A stretch of 64,000 bases of DNA from Pleomorphomonas oryzae DSM 16300. GTDB lineage: Bacteria; Pseudomonadota; Alphaproteobacteria; Rhizobiales; Pleomorphomonadaceae. A program made the position numbers and the translations under genes. Where the stretch lies: contig NZ_AUHB01000013.1 in assembly GCF_000422965.1 (NCBI RefSeq), forward strand, positions 1 through 64,000, given 5' to 3'. Positions 28,252 through 37,068 of the stretch are shown here, piece by piece. The first letter of the stretch is position 1. Each line of letters opens with the position of its first letter. The notes beneath the pieces were generated by a model. That model was not told the origin of the DNA, did not search any database, and worked only from the letters and a program-made list of their open reading frames with translations.

Positions 28252-29715
28252 TCAAGAAGCGCTGACAGTCTCGGCCGACGCAGAAACCGCCAGCGTTCCC
28301 GCCGCGAACACCTTGCCGATGCCGATCACCAGCGGCTGGTCGGTGGGCACCGAGCCGAGCGCCTTGAGATCGGCAAGGCGGTGGCGTTCCAGCCGCTGGC
28401 CGCGCTGACCGACGCCGAAGCCGAACACCACCGGCGTCTCCTTCGAAAGCCCCTCGCCGATCAGCCGGTCAGCCAGCTGGCCGGCGGTGCGGCCGCCCAT
28501 GTAGACCACCAGCGTCGTGTCGGGGTCGGCAAGGCCGCGCCAATCCAGCCCCTCGTCGAGCTCGCCGCTCTTGGCGTGGCCGGTAACGAAGCGCAGCGAA
28601 TGGGCGGCGTCGCGATGCGTGAGCGAGGCGCCGAGCGCCGCTGCCAGCGCGATGCCGGCCGAAATGCCCGGCACCACCTCGACGGGGACACCTTCGGCGA
28701 TCAGCCGCTCGATTTCCTCGCCGGCCCGGCCGAATACCATGGGGTCGCCGGCCTTGAGCCGCACCACGCGCTCGCCGGCCCGCGCCAGCTCGACCATCAG
28801 GTCGTTAATGTCGTCCTGCTTGCAGGAGGCCTTGCCGCCGCGTTTTCCCACCATGACGCGCCGTGCCTCACGACGGGCGAGTTCCAGCACGTCCGGCGAC
28901 ACGAGATCGTCGTAGAGCACCACGTCGGCCGATTGCAGCGCCCGCACCGCCTTGAGCGTCAGGAGTTCCGGCTCGCCGGGACCGGCACCTACCAGGATCA
29001 CCTTGCCCGGCTGTTCGTCGGCATGCGCGGCGCCTTCCGCCTCGGCGATCAGGCGGGCGGTGTCGCCCTCCTCCGGCGCCGGCCCGAAGGCTCGCTCGGC
29101 GAAGCGCTCCCAGAAATTGCGGCGTGCCGCACCGGGCGCCAGGCGGGAGGTGACGGCATCGCGGATGCGGGCGGCCAGCGCGCCCCAGGCGGCGACGGCC
29201 GGCGGCAGCAGGGTTTCGATGCGGCGGCGGATCGCCTGCCCGACCACCGGGGCGGCGCCGTCGGTGGAGATGCCGATCACCACCGGCGAGCGGTTGACGA
29301 TGGAGCCGAACAGCACGTCGCAGGCATCGGGCTTGTCGATGACGTTGACCAGCGCCCCGGCGGCGTGGCCGGCCGCCTGGAAAGCGGCAATCTCCTCGCC
29401 CTCCTCGCTGTCGAGCACGACCAGCGCGCTGCCGGCAAGGTCGCCCTCGACCCAGCGGCGCCGGTTGAGCGTCAGCTTGCCCGGTGGCGTGCCGCGTTCG
29501 ATCACGGCGAGAAGTTCCACGTCCGGCGTCTCGGCGAACACCTGCACGTCACCGCCGGCCGCCGAGAACAGCTCTGCCTTCCAAGCCACCGCCTCCGAGC
29601 CACCAGCCACCACCACGCGCCGTCCCGTCAGATCGACGAACAGCGGCAGCCGAGCGAGCGGCTGCATGCGGGCCGGAAAGGTGCGGAGCGGGGCGCGTGC
29701 GTCGCGCTCAGTCAT
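28252..29715 (-). CDS. cysG: sirohaem synthase (uroporphyrinogen-III methyltransferase / precorrin-2 dehydrogenase / ferrochelatase)
   Basis: A 487-residue fusion enzyme. Residues about 20-215 form the NAD-dependent dehydrogenase/ferrochelatase part (LPLFVDLTGRRVVVAGG, NVIDKPDACDVLFGSIVNR). Residues about 237-480 form the SAM-dependent uroporphyrinogen-III C-methyltransferase (KVILVGAGPGEPELLTLKA, VVLYDDLVS, RLKAGDPMVFGRAGEE, EVVPGISAG). It makes sirohaem for sulfite and nitrite reductases. The ATG has AGGAG 7 bases upstream. No sulfite or nitrite reductase gene follows it here, unlike many alphaproteobacterial cysG loci. A 47-base hairpin lies about 195 bases upstream. Confidence 0.94.
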   Translation of the reverse strand: MTERDARAPLRTFPARMQPLARLPLFVDLTGRRVVVAGGSEAVAWKAELFSAAGGDVQVFAETPDVELLAVIERGTPPGKLTLNRRRWVEGDLAGSALVVLDSEEGEEIAAFQAAGHAAGALVNVIDKPDACDVLFGSIVNRSPVVIGISTDGAAPVVGQAIRRRIETLLPPAVAAWGALAARIRDAVTSRLAPGAARRNFWERFAERAFGPAPEEGDTARLIAEAEGAAHADEQPGKVILVGAGPGEPELLTLKAVRALQSADVVLYDDLVSPDVLELARREARRVMVGKRGGKASCKQDDINDLMVELARAGERVVRLKAGDPMVFGRAGEEIERLIAEGVPVEVVPGISAGIALAAALGASLTHRDAAHSLRFVTGHAKSGELDEGLDWRGLADPDTTLVVYMGGRTAGQLADRLIGEGLSKETPVVFGFGVGQRGQRLERHRLADLKALGSVPTDQPLVIGIGKVFAAGTLAVSASAETVSAS

Positions 29716-30129
29716 CTCAGGTCTCCTGGTGAGGGTTTGGTGGGCCTCGTTGCCCTAGACTATCTCATTGGCGGAGCCACGGCAGAAGAACCGCCGTGCC
29801 ATTCTCCGTCCATAACCGGATTATCGTTGCCCGAATACTGGGATCGACAATCAGGTTTTTCTCGGCCTGCCAAACGAACCTCGATCCCCGGCGCCGTTGC
29901 CTTGGGGAGTTCGTCGCCGGCAGTTGGCGCCTCGAAAGGCGACACTGCCGACGACGATGGTGCGTTTTGGCCTCGTTGCTGGGCCGGTTCCCTTGGAAGG
30001 TGCGCCGTGCTCGGCCCACTCGGGTCCATAAAAAGCAGGAAGCGTGCCAGCCGTGGAATGAGCCATTCCCGTGCGAACGACGGCCGCGCGCCGCAGGCAC
30101 CGCCTAATTCGGCGGCATCTGCCTATCGG
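29716..30129. other. intergenic region upstream of cysG and downstream of kdgK
   Basis: 414 bases without a gene. It holds a large imperfect hairpin (29911-29957) and a smaller one just after the kdgK stop (30093-30122, GCAG..CCGCC / GGCGG..CTGC, no T run) that may help end the kdgK transcript. No riboswitch core that I know was recognised. Confidence 0.5.
29911..29957 (-). other. 47-base hairpin upstream of cysG
   Basis: TCGTCGCCGGCAGT (29911-29924) pairs with ACTGCCGACGACGA (29944-29957), 13 of 14 positions. Inside, CGCCT / AGGCG closes a 4-base loop that reads TTCG on the minus strand. Transcribed towards cysG it would form a stable two-part stem-loop. A role in the cysG leader is inferred only. 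Confidence 0.45.
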
Positions 30130-31065
30130 TCAGCCAGCACCCATGGCGAGATCGGCCACCAGATCCATGTCGATCAGCGCCCCGCGTGCCTGGATCACCC
30201 GCGAGGCGACCAGGTGGCCATGCCGCACGGCCTCGGCCGGCGAACGGCCGCCGGCAAGGCGAGCCACAAGATAGCCGGCGTTGAAGCTGTCGCCGGCGCC
30301 GGTGGTATCCACCGGGTGATCGACGCGCTCGGCCGCCACCCAGGCATCGAGGCCGCCCGCCCTGACCAGCGTCGGGTCGGCACCGGCCTTGACGATGATC
30401 TCCTCGACGCCCAGCGCCGAGATGCGATCGGCCGTGCCCACCGCGTCGGCATCGCCATAGAGTTCGGCATCGTCGGGCGAGGTCGGCAGCGCAATGGTGG
30501 CCGCGCGGTAGCCCTCGATGACCGCCGCCGCCATGGTCGCCTTGTCGGGCCAGAGGCGCGGCCGGAGGTTGGGGTCGAATACCACCTGGCCGCCGCGTGC
30601 CCGCACCTTGGCCAGCGACATGAATAGCGTGCGCCGATGCTCTGATGACAGGATGGCCAGGGTGATGCCGGAGAAATAGGCCACGTCGACATCGGCAAGC
30701 GCCGCGTCGAGGCGGGCGCCGACCGAGGCCAAGAGCTTGGCGGCGGAGTCGTTGCGCCAGTAGGTGAACGAGCGTTCGGCGCCATTGAGGGTGATGAGAT
30801 AGAGGCCGACGGTGCGATCGGCGATCCGTTCGACGGCCGAGGCGTCGATGCCGGCACCGGTAATGAAGCGGATCATCTCGTCGGACAGGGCATCGGTACC
30901 GACGCCGGTCACGTATTTGACCAGTGCGTGCTGGCGATCGAGAAGCGCCCTGAGATACCAGGCGGTGTTGAGCGTATCGCCGGCAAAGCCACGCCGATAG
31001 AGGCCGCTCTCCAGCGGCGCCAGTTCGACCATGCATTCGCCAATGCTGGCAAAGCGTGCCGCCAT
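30130..31065 (-). CDS. kdgK: 2-dehydro-3-deoxygluconokinase (KDG kinase)
   Basis: A 311-residue PfkB-family sugar kinase. It phosphorylates 2-keto-3-deoxygluconate to KDPG, which joins the Entner-Doudoroff pathway. Visible are the N-terminal substrate region FASIGECMVELAP and GFAGDTLNTAWYLR, the segment VVFDPNLRPRLW, and the anion-hole/catalytic motif DTTGAGDSFNAGYL near the C-terminus. The N-terminal GECMVEL and GDTLNTA patterns are those of KdgK rather than ribokinase. The ATG at 31065 has GGAGG 5 bases upstream. It is separated from the uronate operon by ohr and ohrR but serves the same pathway as kduI. Confidence 0.9.
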   Translation of the reverse strand: MAARFASIGECMVELAPLESGLYRRGFAGDTLNTAWYLRALLDRQHALVKYVTGVGTDALSDEMIRFITGAGIDASAVERIADRTVGLYLITLNGAERSFTYWRNDSAAKLLASVGARLDAALADVDVAYFSGITLAILSSEHRRTLFMSLAKVRARGGQVVFDPNLRPRLWPDKATMAAAVIEGYRAATIALPTSPDDAELYGDADAVGTADRISALGVEEIIVKAGADPTLVRAGGLDAWVAAERVDHPVDTTGAGDSFNAGYLVARLAGGRSPAEAVRHGHLVASRVIQARGALIDMDLVADLAMGAG

Positions 31066-31164
31066 CGTTTCCTCCCCCAAAATGGACGGCAAACCTATGC
31101 TGGCCTCAGGAGGCGATCAAGGTCGCAACCTGACGGATGCAAGGCATTGAACAGTCCGTTAGGA

Positions 31165-31209
31165 GCATCGAACCGAAAAGTGGCATCCGGTTTTCGGAAA
31201 ATCCGATGC
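31165..31209. repeat. rhizobial-type intergenic palindrome, copy 1
   Basis: Nested inverted repeats: GCATCG...CGATGC outside and CCGAAAA...TTTTCGG inside. Imperfect palindromes with this CCGAAAA/TTTTCGG core are common between genes in Hyphomicrobiales. It lies between kdgK and ohr. Confidence 0.7.
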
Positions 31210-31278
31210 GATAACAAAGAACGAGATCTTCACCTTGCGTCCGTCAGGACGCATGACGATCTCGGCGAAGGCATTGCT

Positions 31279-31317
31279 AAAAATGGCGACGCGCCGGGTG
31301 GGGGACCCGGCGCGTCG
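31279..31317 (-). terminator. rho-independent terminator after ohr
   Basis: A perfect 13-bp stem CGACGCGCCGGGT / ACCCGGCGCGTCG with a 5-base loop is followed on the minus strand by CCATTTTTAG. It lies 44 bases beyond the ohr stop codon. Confidence 0.88.
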
Positions 31318-31360
31318 ATGGTCGGCCGTTAGGCGGGGACGGGGGGAGGGGCAACCCGCC

Positions 31361-31783
31361 TCAGAGCACGACCAGGGTTTTCTCGATGTTGCCACGCGTC
31401 GCATGGCTGTAGGGGCAGACCACGTCGGCCTTCTTGACCAGATCCTCGACCACGGCGCGATCGAGACCCGGTACCTTGATCTCCAGCTTGGCGGTGATGC
31501 CGAAGCCGGCGCCATCGTCACGCGGGCCGATGCCGATGCTGGCATCGATCGACGCGTCGGCGGGAATGGTCACCTTTTCCTTGGAGGCCACGAACTTCAG
31601 CGCACCCATGAAGCAGGCCGAATAGCCGGCGGCGAACAGCTGCTCCGGGTTGGTGCCCTGCCCGCTGTCGCCACCCAATTCCTTCGGCGTCGACAGATCG
31701 ATCTTCAGACGACCGTCGCTGGTCTCCGAATGACCGGTACGGCCGCCGATCGTGTGGGCATGGGCAGTATAGAGAACGTTCAT
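31361..31783 (-). CDS. ohr: organic hydroperoxide resistance protein Ohr
   Basis: A 140-residue OsmC-fold thiol peroxidase that reduces organic hydroperoxides. The peroxidatic C57 is in [10 protein letters not shown] and the resolving C123 in [14 protein letters not shown]; the catalytic Arg region (GGRTGHSET) and Glu ([13 protein letters not shown]) are present. It is divergent from ohrR with a shared 183-base control region holding two palindromic operators. A terminator follows. Expression is expected to rise when OhrR is oxidised. Confidence 0.96.
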   Translation of the reverse strand: MNVLYTAHAHTIGGRTGHSETSDGRLKIDLSTPKELGGDSGQGTNPEQLFAAGYSACFMGALKFVASKEKVTIPADASIDASIGIGPRDDGAGFGITAKLEIKVPGLDRAVVEDLVKKADVVCPYSHATRGNIEKTLVVL

Positions 31784-31819
31784 GGCTTCCTCGCCTGTTT
31801 GTGTTCCGATGCCCACATT

Positions 31820-31833
31820 AATTGCGCGCAATT
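31820..31833. promoter_or_regulatory. OhrR operator, primary
   Basis: A perfect 14-bp palindrome AATTGCGCGCAATT in an AT-rich setting (TTAATTGCGCGCAATTTAA) lies 36 bases upstream of the ohr start in the ohr/ohrR intergenic region. AT-rich palindromes with AATT half-sites are typical OhrR targets. Confidence 0.72.
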
Positions 31834-31834
31834 T

Positions 31835-31848
31835 AATTACGAGCAATT
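31835..31848. promoter_or_regulatory. OhrR operator, secondary degenerate copy
   Basis: AATTACGAGCAATT repeats the primary operator with two mismatches to perfect symmetry, starting 15 bases after it. Tandem placement suggests cooperative binding of two OhrR dimers. Confidence 0.5.
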
Positions 31849-31966
31849 CACAATTCCGTGAACTCAAGCGTTTTCCGCTGAGAAAACGTGACTTGCACCG
31901 TATAGTGACCCCCGAACTCGGCGGGACAACGCCGAAAGCCATAAAAAGTTCCAACCTCGGACCGAA

Positions 31967-32425
31967 ATGACCAGCGCCCCCAAGCTCTCCGACCAGCTCT
32001 GCTTTGCCGCCTATTCCTTCACCCATGCCCTTAATCGCGCCTACCGGCCTCTCTTGGAGCCGCTCGGCCTCACCTACCCGCAGTATCTTGTCATGCTGGT
32101 CTTGTGGGAGGCTGACGGGCAGACGGTGAAGGAGATCGGCGAACGGCTGAAGCTCGACTCCGGCACGCTGACGCCGCTGCTGAAGCGGCTGGAGACGATC
32201 GGCTACCTCACGCGTCGGCGCGGCCGCCAGGACGAGCGGCAGGTGATCATCCACCTTACCGACGAGGGGCGGGCGCTGTCGGAAAAGGCGGCCGAGGTGC
32301 CGGTCGCGCTCGGCTGCGCCATGGGCGCCGAATGGGGCGAGATCGCCGAACTGCGCGAACACCTCCTCACCCTCCGCGATCGCCTCGCCGACGCCGGTTG
32401 CGCCGTGGGCGAGCCGGAGGACTGA
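31967..32425 (+). CDS. ohrR: organic hydroperoxide sensor/repressor OhrR (MarR family)
   Basis: A 152-residue MarR-family protein. The redox-sensing cysteine C12 sits in [20 protein letters not shown], and [16 protein letters not shown] matches OhrR closely. The helix-turn-helix and wing are at about 55-95 ([20 protein letters not shown], then [10 protein letters not shown]). Oxidation of C12 by organic peroxides releases the repressor from DNA. Further Cys residues near 106 and 145 could take part in disulfide bonding. The ATG lacks a strong ribosome site. It ends 5 bases from the stop of the convergent ABC ATPase gene. Confidence 0.93.
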   Translation: MTSAPKLSDQLCFAAYSFTHALNRAYRPLLEPLGLTYPQYLVMLVLWEADGQTVKEIGERLKLDSGTLTPLLKRLETIGYLTRRRGRQDERQVIIHLTDEGRALSEKAAEVPVALGCAMGAEWGEIAELREHLLTLRDRLADAGCAVGEPED

Positions 32426-32430
32426 GCCCC

Positions 32431-33510
<1,080 letters not shown>

Positions 33511-33523
33511 GTGACGTGTTCCC

Positions 33524-34579
33524 TCATTTCAGTCCGGATGTGGCGATGCCGCGCGTGATGAACCGCTGCAGGAAGACGAAGACCAGCACCACCGGGATCA
33601 TGGTGACCACCGTCATCGCCAGGATGTAGTGCCATTGCACGTTGAGCTGGCCGGCATAGACGTTGAGGCCGACCTGCAGCGTGTAGAGCTGCGATTGGTT
33701 GAGCACGATCAGCGGCCACAGGAAGTCGTTCCAGCGCCAGACCACCGAGAAGATGGCGAGCACCGCCAGCGCCGGCGCGGCGAGCGGCAGCACGATGCGC
33801 CAGTAAATCTGCCATTCCGACGCCTTGTCCATGCGGGCGGCATCGATCAGCTCGTCGGGAATGGTCAGCATATACTGGCGCAGCAGGAACACGCCGGTCG
33901 GCGTCGCCACCGTCGGCCAGATCACGCCCCACAGCGAGTTGAACAGGCCGAGCGCCGAGATCATCGAATAGAGTGGCACCATGATCACCCCGAGCGGCAC
34001 CATCAGCGTGCCGACGATGACGATCAGGATCAGCGACTGGCCGCGGAACTTGTATTTGGCGAGCGCAAAGGCCGCCATGGAGTTGATGAGCAAGGTGACC
34101 GCGGTGGCCATCACCGTCACGAACACCGAGTTCCACAGGAAGCGAAGAAAGTCGAAATGGACGAAGGGCTCGGTATAGTTGGAGGTGGCAAAGGACACCT
34201 TCTCCACCGGCTTGCGGTCGGCGATGTTGACCTTGACGATGGCTCCCGGCACCTTGGGATCGACCATCTGGGCGATGATGCCGATGCGCCTGACCTCGGC
34301 GAGGATGACGGTTTTCCCGTCGGCCTGCTTCACCTCGTAGAGCGGCAGCGGGCGGTCGTAGCCGGCAACACTCACCTCCTCCGTCACATAGGGCAGCAGC
34401 GTCGGTGGGAAATCGGCAAGCGCCGCCGGGGTCTTGAAGGACGACAGAACCAGCCAGACCGCCGGTCCGAACATCACCAGAAGGCCGCCGATCAGCCAGA
34501 CCCAGGTGACGATGTCGGTCCAGTGCCAGCGGTCGCCGCCGCGCCGGCGCGTCAGGAAGGCGAGAACATGACCCATCAT
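33524..34579 (-). CDS. sugar ABC transporter permease (MalG type)
   Basis: A 351-residue inner-membrane permease with about six membrane segments and the EAA-type loop ELIDAARMDKASEWQIYWRIVLP that docks on the ATPase. An insertion of about 90 residues between the first and second membrane segments (about 50-140) is longer than in E. coli MalG and probably faces the periplasm. The start overlaps the previous permease's stop by four bases (ATGATGA region), indicating coupled translation. Confidence 0.9.
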   Translation of the reverse strand: MMGHVLAFLTRRRGGDRWHWTDIVTWVWLIGGLLVMFGPAVWLVLSSFKTPAALADFPPTLLPYVTEEVSVAGYDRPLPLYEVKQADGKTVILAEVRRIGIIAQMVDPKVPGAIVKVNIADRKPVEKVSFATSNYTEPFVHFDFLRFLWNSVFVTVMATAVTLLINSMAAFALAKYKFRGQSLILIVIVGTLMVPLGVIMVPLYSMISALGLFNSLWGVIWPTVATPTGVFLLRQYMLTIPDELIDAARMDKASEWQIYWRIVLPLAAPALAVLAIFSVVWRWNDFLWPLIVLNQSQLYTLQVGLNVYAGQLNVQWHYILAMTVVTMIPVVLVFVFLQRFITRGIATSGLK

Positions 34580-35613
34580 CGCTCTCCTTGCTTCTCTTTG
34601 CGGCGGGAGGCCGCCATCTGCGCCAGCGTCAGCACCACCAGCACGGCGCCCATCAGGATCGAGGCGGCGGCGGCAAGGCCGGGATCGCGCAGGTCGGAGG
34701 CGAAGCCCTTCTCGTAGATGTATTGGGTGAGATACATGGTGCTGGTGCCGGGGCCGCCGCCGGTCAGCACATAGGCCTCGTCGAACACCTGCACCGAGCG
34801 GATCAGCCCGAGCACCAGCACCACAATGAGATTGGGCATCAGGAGCGGCAGGGTGATGCGGAAGAACACCCGTGTCCGCCGCGTGCCGTCCATCTCGGCG
34901 GCTTCATAGAGATCCTTGGGAATGGCTTGCAGGCCGGCCAGCAGGATCAGCGCGAAGAAGCCGACGCGCGCCCAGATGGTGACGCCTACGGCTGCGACAA
35001 AGGCGGCGTTGCGATCGGTCAGCCAGCTGTAGGGTTCGAAGCCGAACAGGTCGTAGAGCACCAGGTTGAGCAAGCCCTGGCGCTGCAGGATCCAGCGCCA
35101 GATCAGTCCGACCACCACCGGCGACAGCAGCACCGGAAAGAAGAACACCGCGCGCCAGAAGCTGCGACCGGCGATTTCCCGATTGAGCACCAAGGCAGTG
35201 ATCAGCGCCGTCAGGATCATCAGTGCCACCTGCACCACGACGAACAGTGCCGTATTGCGCGTGGCAATCCAGAAACCGTCCTCCACGCAGGTGCTGGGAT
35301 CGACATAGCTGCGACAGTCGAGGAGATCGCGATATTGCGCCGCCCCGACATAGAAGCGCTGATCGAGGAAGATCTCCGAGCCGCCGGTCATCGAGTAGAC
35401 GAAGTTGATGACGAAGGGCACCAGCACGAAGATGCCGAACACCGCCATGTTGGGCAGCAGGAAGAAGGAGGCCATGCCGGTGAGGCCGGTGAGCCGCTGC
35501 CAGGCCCGGAGCGGCATGTCGATCACCTGCATGGCCGCCTTGACCGGGACCATCATCAGGCCGCCCAGCCAGCCGGCCGGCAGCGCGTCTTTCCCCTGGT
35601 GTCGGTTGCTCAT
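34576..35613 (-). CDS. sugar ABC transporter permease (MalF type)
   Basis: A 345-residue permease with six or more membrane segments and the EAA loop DLYEAAEMDGTRRTRVF at about 245-262. An insert after the first membrane segment (about 75-115, with Cys in LLDCRSYVDPSTCVEDG) could carry a periplasmic disulfide. It forms the channel with the MalG-type partner. It follows the binding-protein gene by 122 bases on the same strand; no terminator is evident in this gap. Confidence 0.9.
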   Translation of the reverse strand: MSNRHQGKDALPAGWLGGLMMVPVKAAMQVIDMPLRAWQRLTGLTGMASFFLLPNMAVFGIFVLVPFVINFVYSMTGGSEIFLDQRFYVGAAQYRDLLDCRSYVDPSTCVEDGFWIATRNTALFVVVQVALMILTALITALVLNREIAGRSFWRAVFFFPVLLSPVVVGLIWRWILQRQGLLNLVLYDLFGFEPYSWLTDRNAAFVAAVGVTIWARVGFFALILLAGLQAIPKDLYEAAEMDGTRRTRVFFRITLPLLMPNLIVVLVLGLIRSVQVFDEAYVLTGGGPGTSTMYLTQYIYEKGFASDLRDPGLAAAASILMGAVLVVLTLAQMAASRRKEKQGER

Positions 35614-35735
35614 GCGATATCCGTCCGGAAGCTGCGAGGGAGCCGGCGTGCGCCTGCCGGAGAACGTGCGGCCCGGTTTCCGAGGTCGGCACGGTTCATC
35701 CGTGAGGTCGGCACGCCGGCCTGTGGTCTCGTATC

Positions 35736-36992
35736 TTACTTGGCCTCGGCGACCTTGGCGGCGACATCGGAATCGATGCGCTTGAAGGCGTCATCGAGGC
35801 TAAGCTCGCCGGCCACCGCCTGGCTGACGCGTGTCACCAGCGCACCGTAGTAGGTATCCGACCACTTCCAGCCCGGCAGCTTGAGGGCGACCGGCGACGT
35901 GGTGGTCGATGCGGCGACGAAGGCTTTCAGAGCCGCCTTCACCTGCGGGTCGTCGGACTTGAAGTCGAGCCCGCCGGCGATCACTTCCTTGTTGGCCGGC
36001 AGGAACAGCGTGCGCTCGGCAAACTCCTTGGCGACCGGGGTCGAGGCGAGATAGTCCATCACCTTGGCCACGTCCTCGGGGTTCTTGGTGGCCTTGACGG
36101 CGACCAGACCGGCGCCGCCCGGCATGCCGGTGCAGGTGGCCGGGCCGCAGGGACTGCCCGTCGCCACCCAGTCGAAGGCATTGCCGATCTTGGTGGCGAA
36201 GTTCGGGATCTGCCAGGAGCCGGAATAGTAATAGACCAGCTGGCCGTTGATGAAGTCCTCGGAGGCCGCGCGATAGGTGGTGCCGGCCGCCGAGACGTAG
36301 ACGTCCTTGGAGGCGGCGCCATCATTGTTCCACTTCACGAAGTCGCTGATGAAGGCCTTGGTTGCCGCGTCGATCGGCATCGGCTTGCCGTCGGCGTCCA
36401 TGTAGTTGCCGCCGTAGGACAGGGCGGGTCCGGTCAGGCGATGACCCGAGCGGTCGAGCGCGATGGCATAGGGAACCTTCTGATTGTCGGCCACCTTCTT
36501 GGCGGCGGCCACCCAGTCGCTCCAGGTCGCCTTGGCGTCCGGCAGCGGCACGCCGGCCTGATCGAACAGCGTCTTGTTGGCGAAGCCGCCGGTCAGGGTG
36601 ATCTGCGTCATGAAGCCGGTGATGGCCTTGGAGCCATCCGGCCGCATCCAATCGGCCTGATCGCCATAGTTCTTGACCCAGAAATCAGCGTCCTTGAGAT
36701 AGGGTGTCATGTCGAGCCAATATTGCGACAGCGCCTTCAGCGCAGTGACGCGGGCGATATCCGGGCCGTTGCCGCCGGCGAGCTGCACCGGCAACTGATC
36801 CTTGACGGTGCCGTAGGCCACGTCGTCGATGGTGACGTGAACGTCCGGATTGGCCTTCATGAAGCGGTCAATCAGGTCGTGAAACACCTGTCCCTCGACG
36901 CCATCGGAATACCACATGATCCGGACGTCGCCGGCCCAGGCGGTGGACGTAAGCAGCCCCATGGCCGCCGCGGCAAGTATGACTTTCCTCAT
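35736..36992 (-). CDS. periplasmic sugar-binding protein of the ABC importer
   Basis: A 418-residue extracellular solute-binding protein (family 1). The signal peptide MRKVILAAAAMGLLTSTAWA ends at a type-I cleavage site (AWA/GD). The body has the usual motifs FMKANPDVHVTIDDV, GNGPDIARV, and a long C-terminal helical part. A Cys pair in GSPCGPATCTGMPGG may form a disulfide in the periplasm. The ATG at 36992 has GGAGAG 6 bases upstream. Operon context suggests that uronic-acid-containing oligosaccharides are the ligand; this is inference. Confidence 0.92.
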   Translation of the reverse strand: MRKVILAAAAMGLLTSTAWAGDVRIMWYSDGVEGQVFHDLIDRFMKANPDVHVTIDDVAYGTVKDQLPVQLAGGNGPDIARVTALKALSQYWLDMTPYLKDADFWVKNYGDQADWMRPDGSKAITGFMTQITLTGGFANKTLFDQAGVPLPDAKATWSDWVAAAKKVADNQKVPYAIALDRSGHRLTGPALSYGGNYMDADGKPMPIDAATKAFISDFVKWNNDGAASKDVYVSAAGTTYRAASEDFINGQLVYYYSGSWQIPNFATKIGNAFDWVATGSPCGPATCTGMPGGAGLVAVKATKNPEDVAKVMDYLASTPVAKEFAERTLFLPANKEVIAGGLDFKSDDPQVKAALKAFVAASTTTSPVALKLPGWKWSDTYYGALVTRVSQAVAGELSLDDAFKRIDSDVAAKVAEAK

Positions 36993-37068
36993 GGTCTCTC
37001 CTCCCCTTTGAGATGGACGGATCTCCAGGCCGTCCACCGGCGGTTCCGATTGGACCCGCCTCTTGCTT

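Noticed and set aside
29716-30129. Cobalamin or SAM riboswitch before cysG
   Set aside because: The conserved core sequences of these riboswitches were not found in the minus-strand leader.
28219-30627. 802-residue plus-strand frame across cysG and kdgK
   Set aside because: It spans two real genes and the gap between them on the opposite strand, which no real gene would do.
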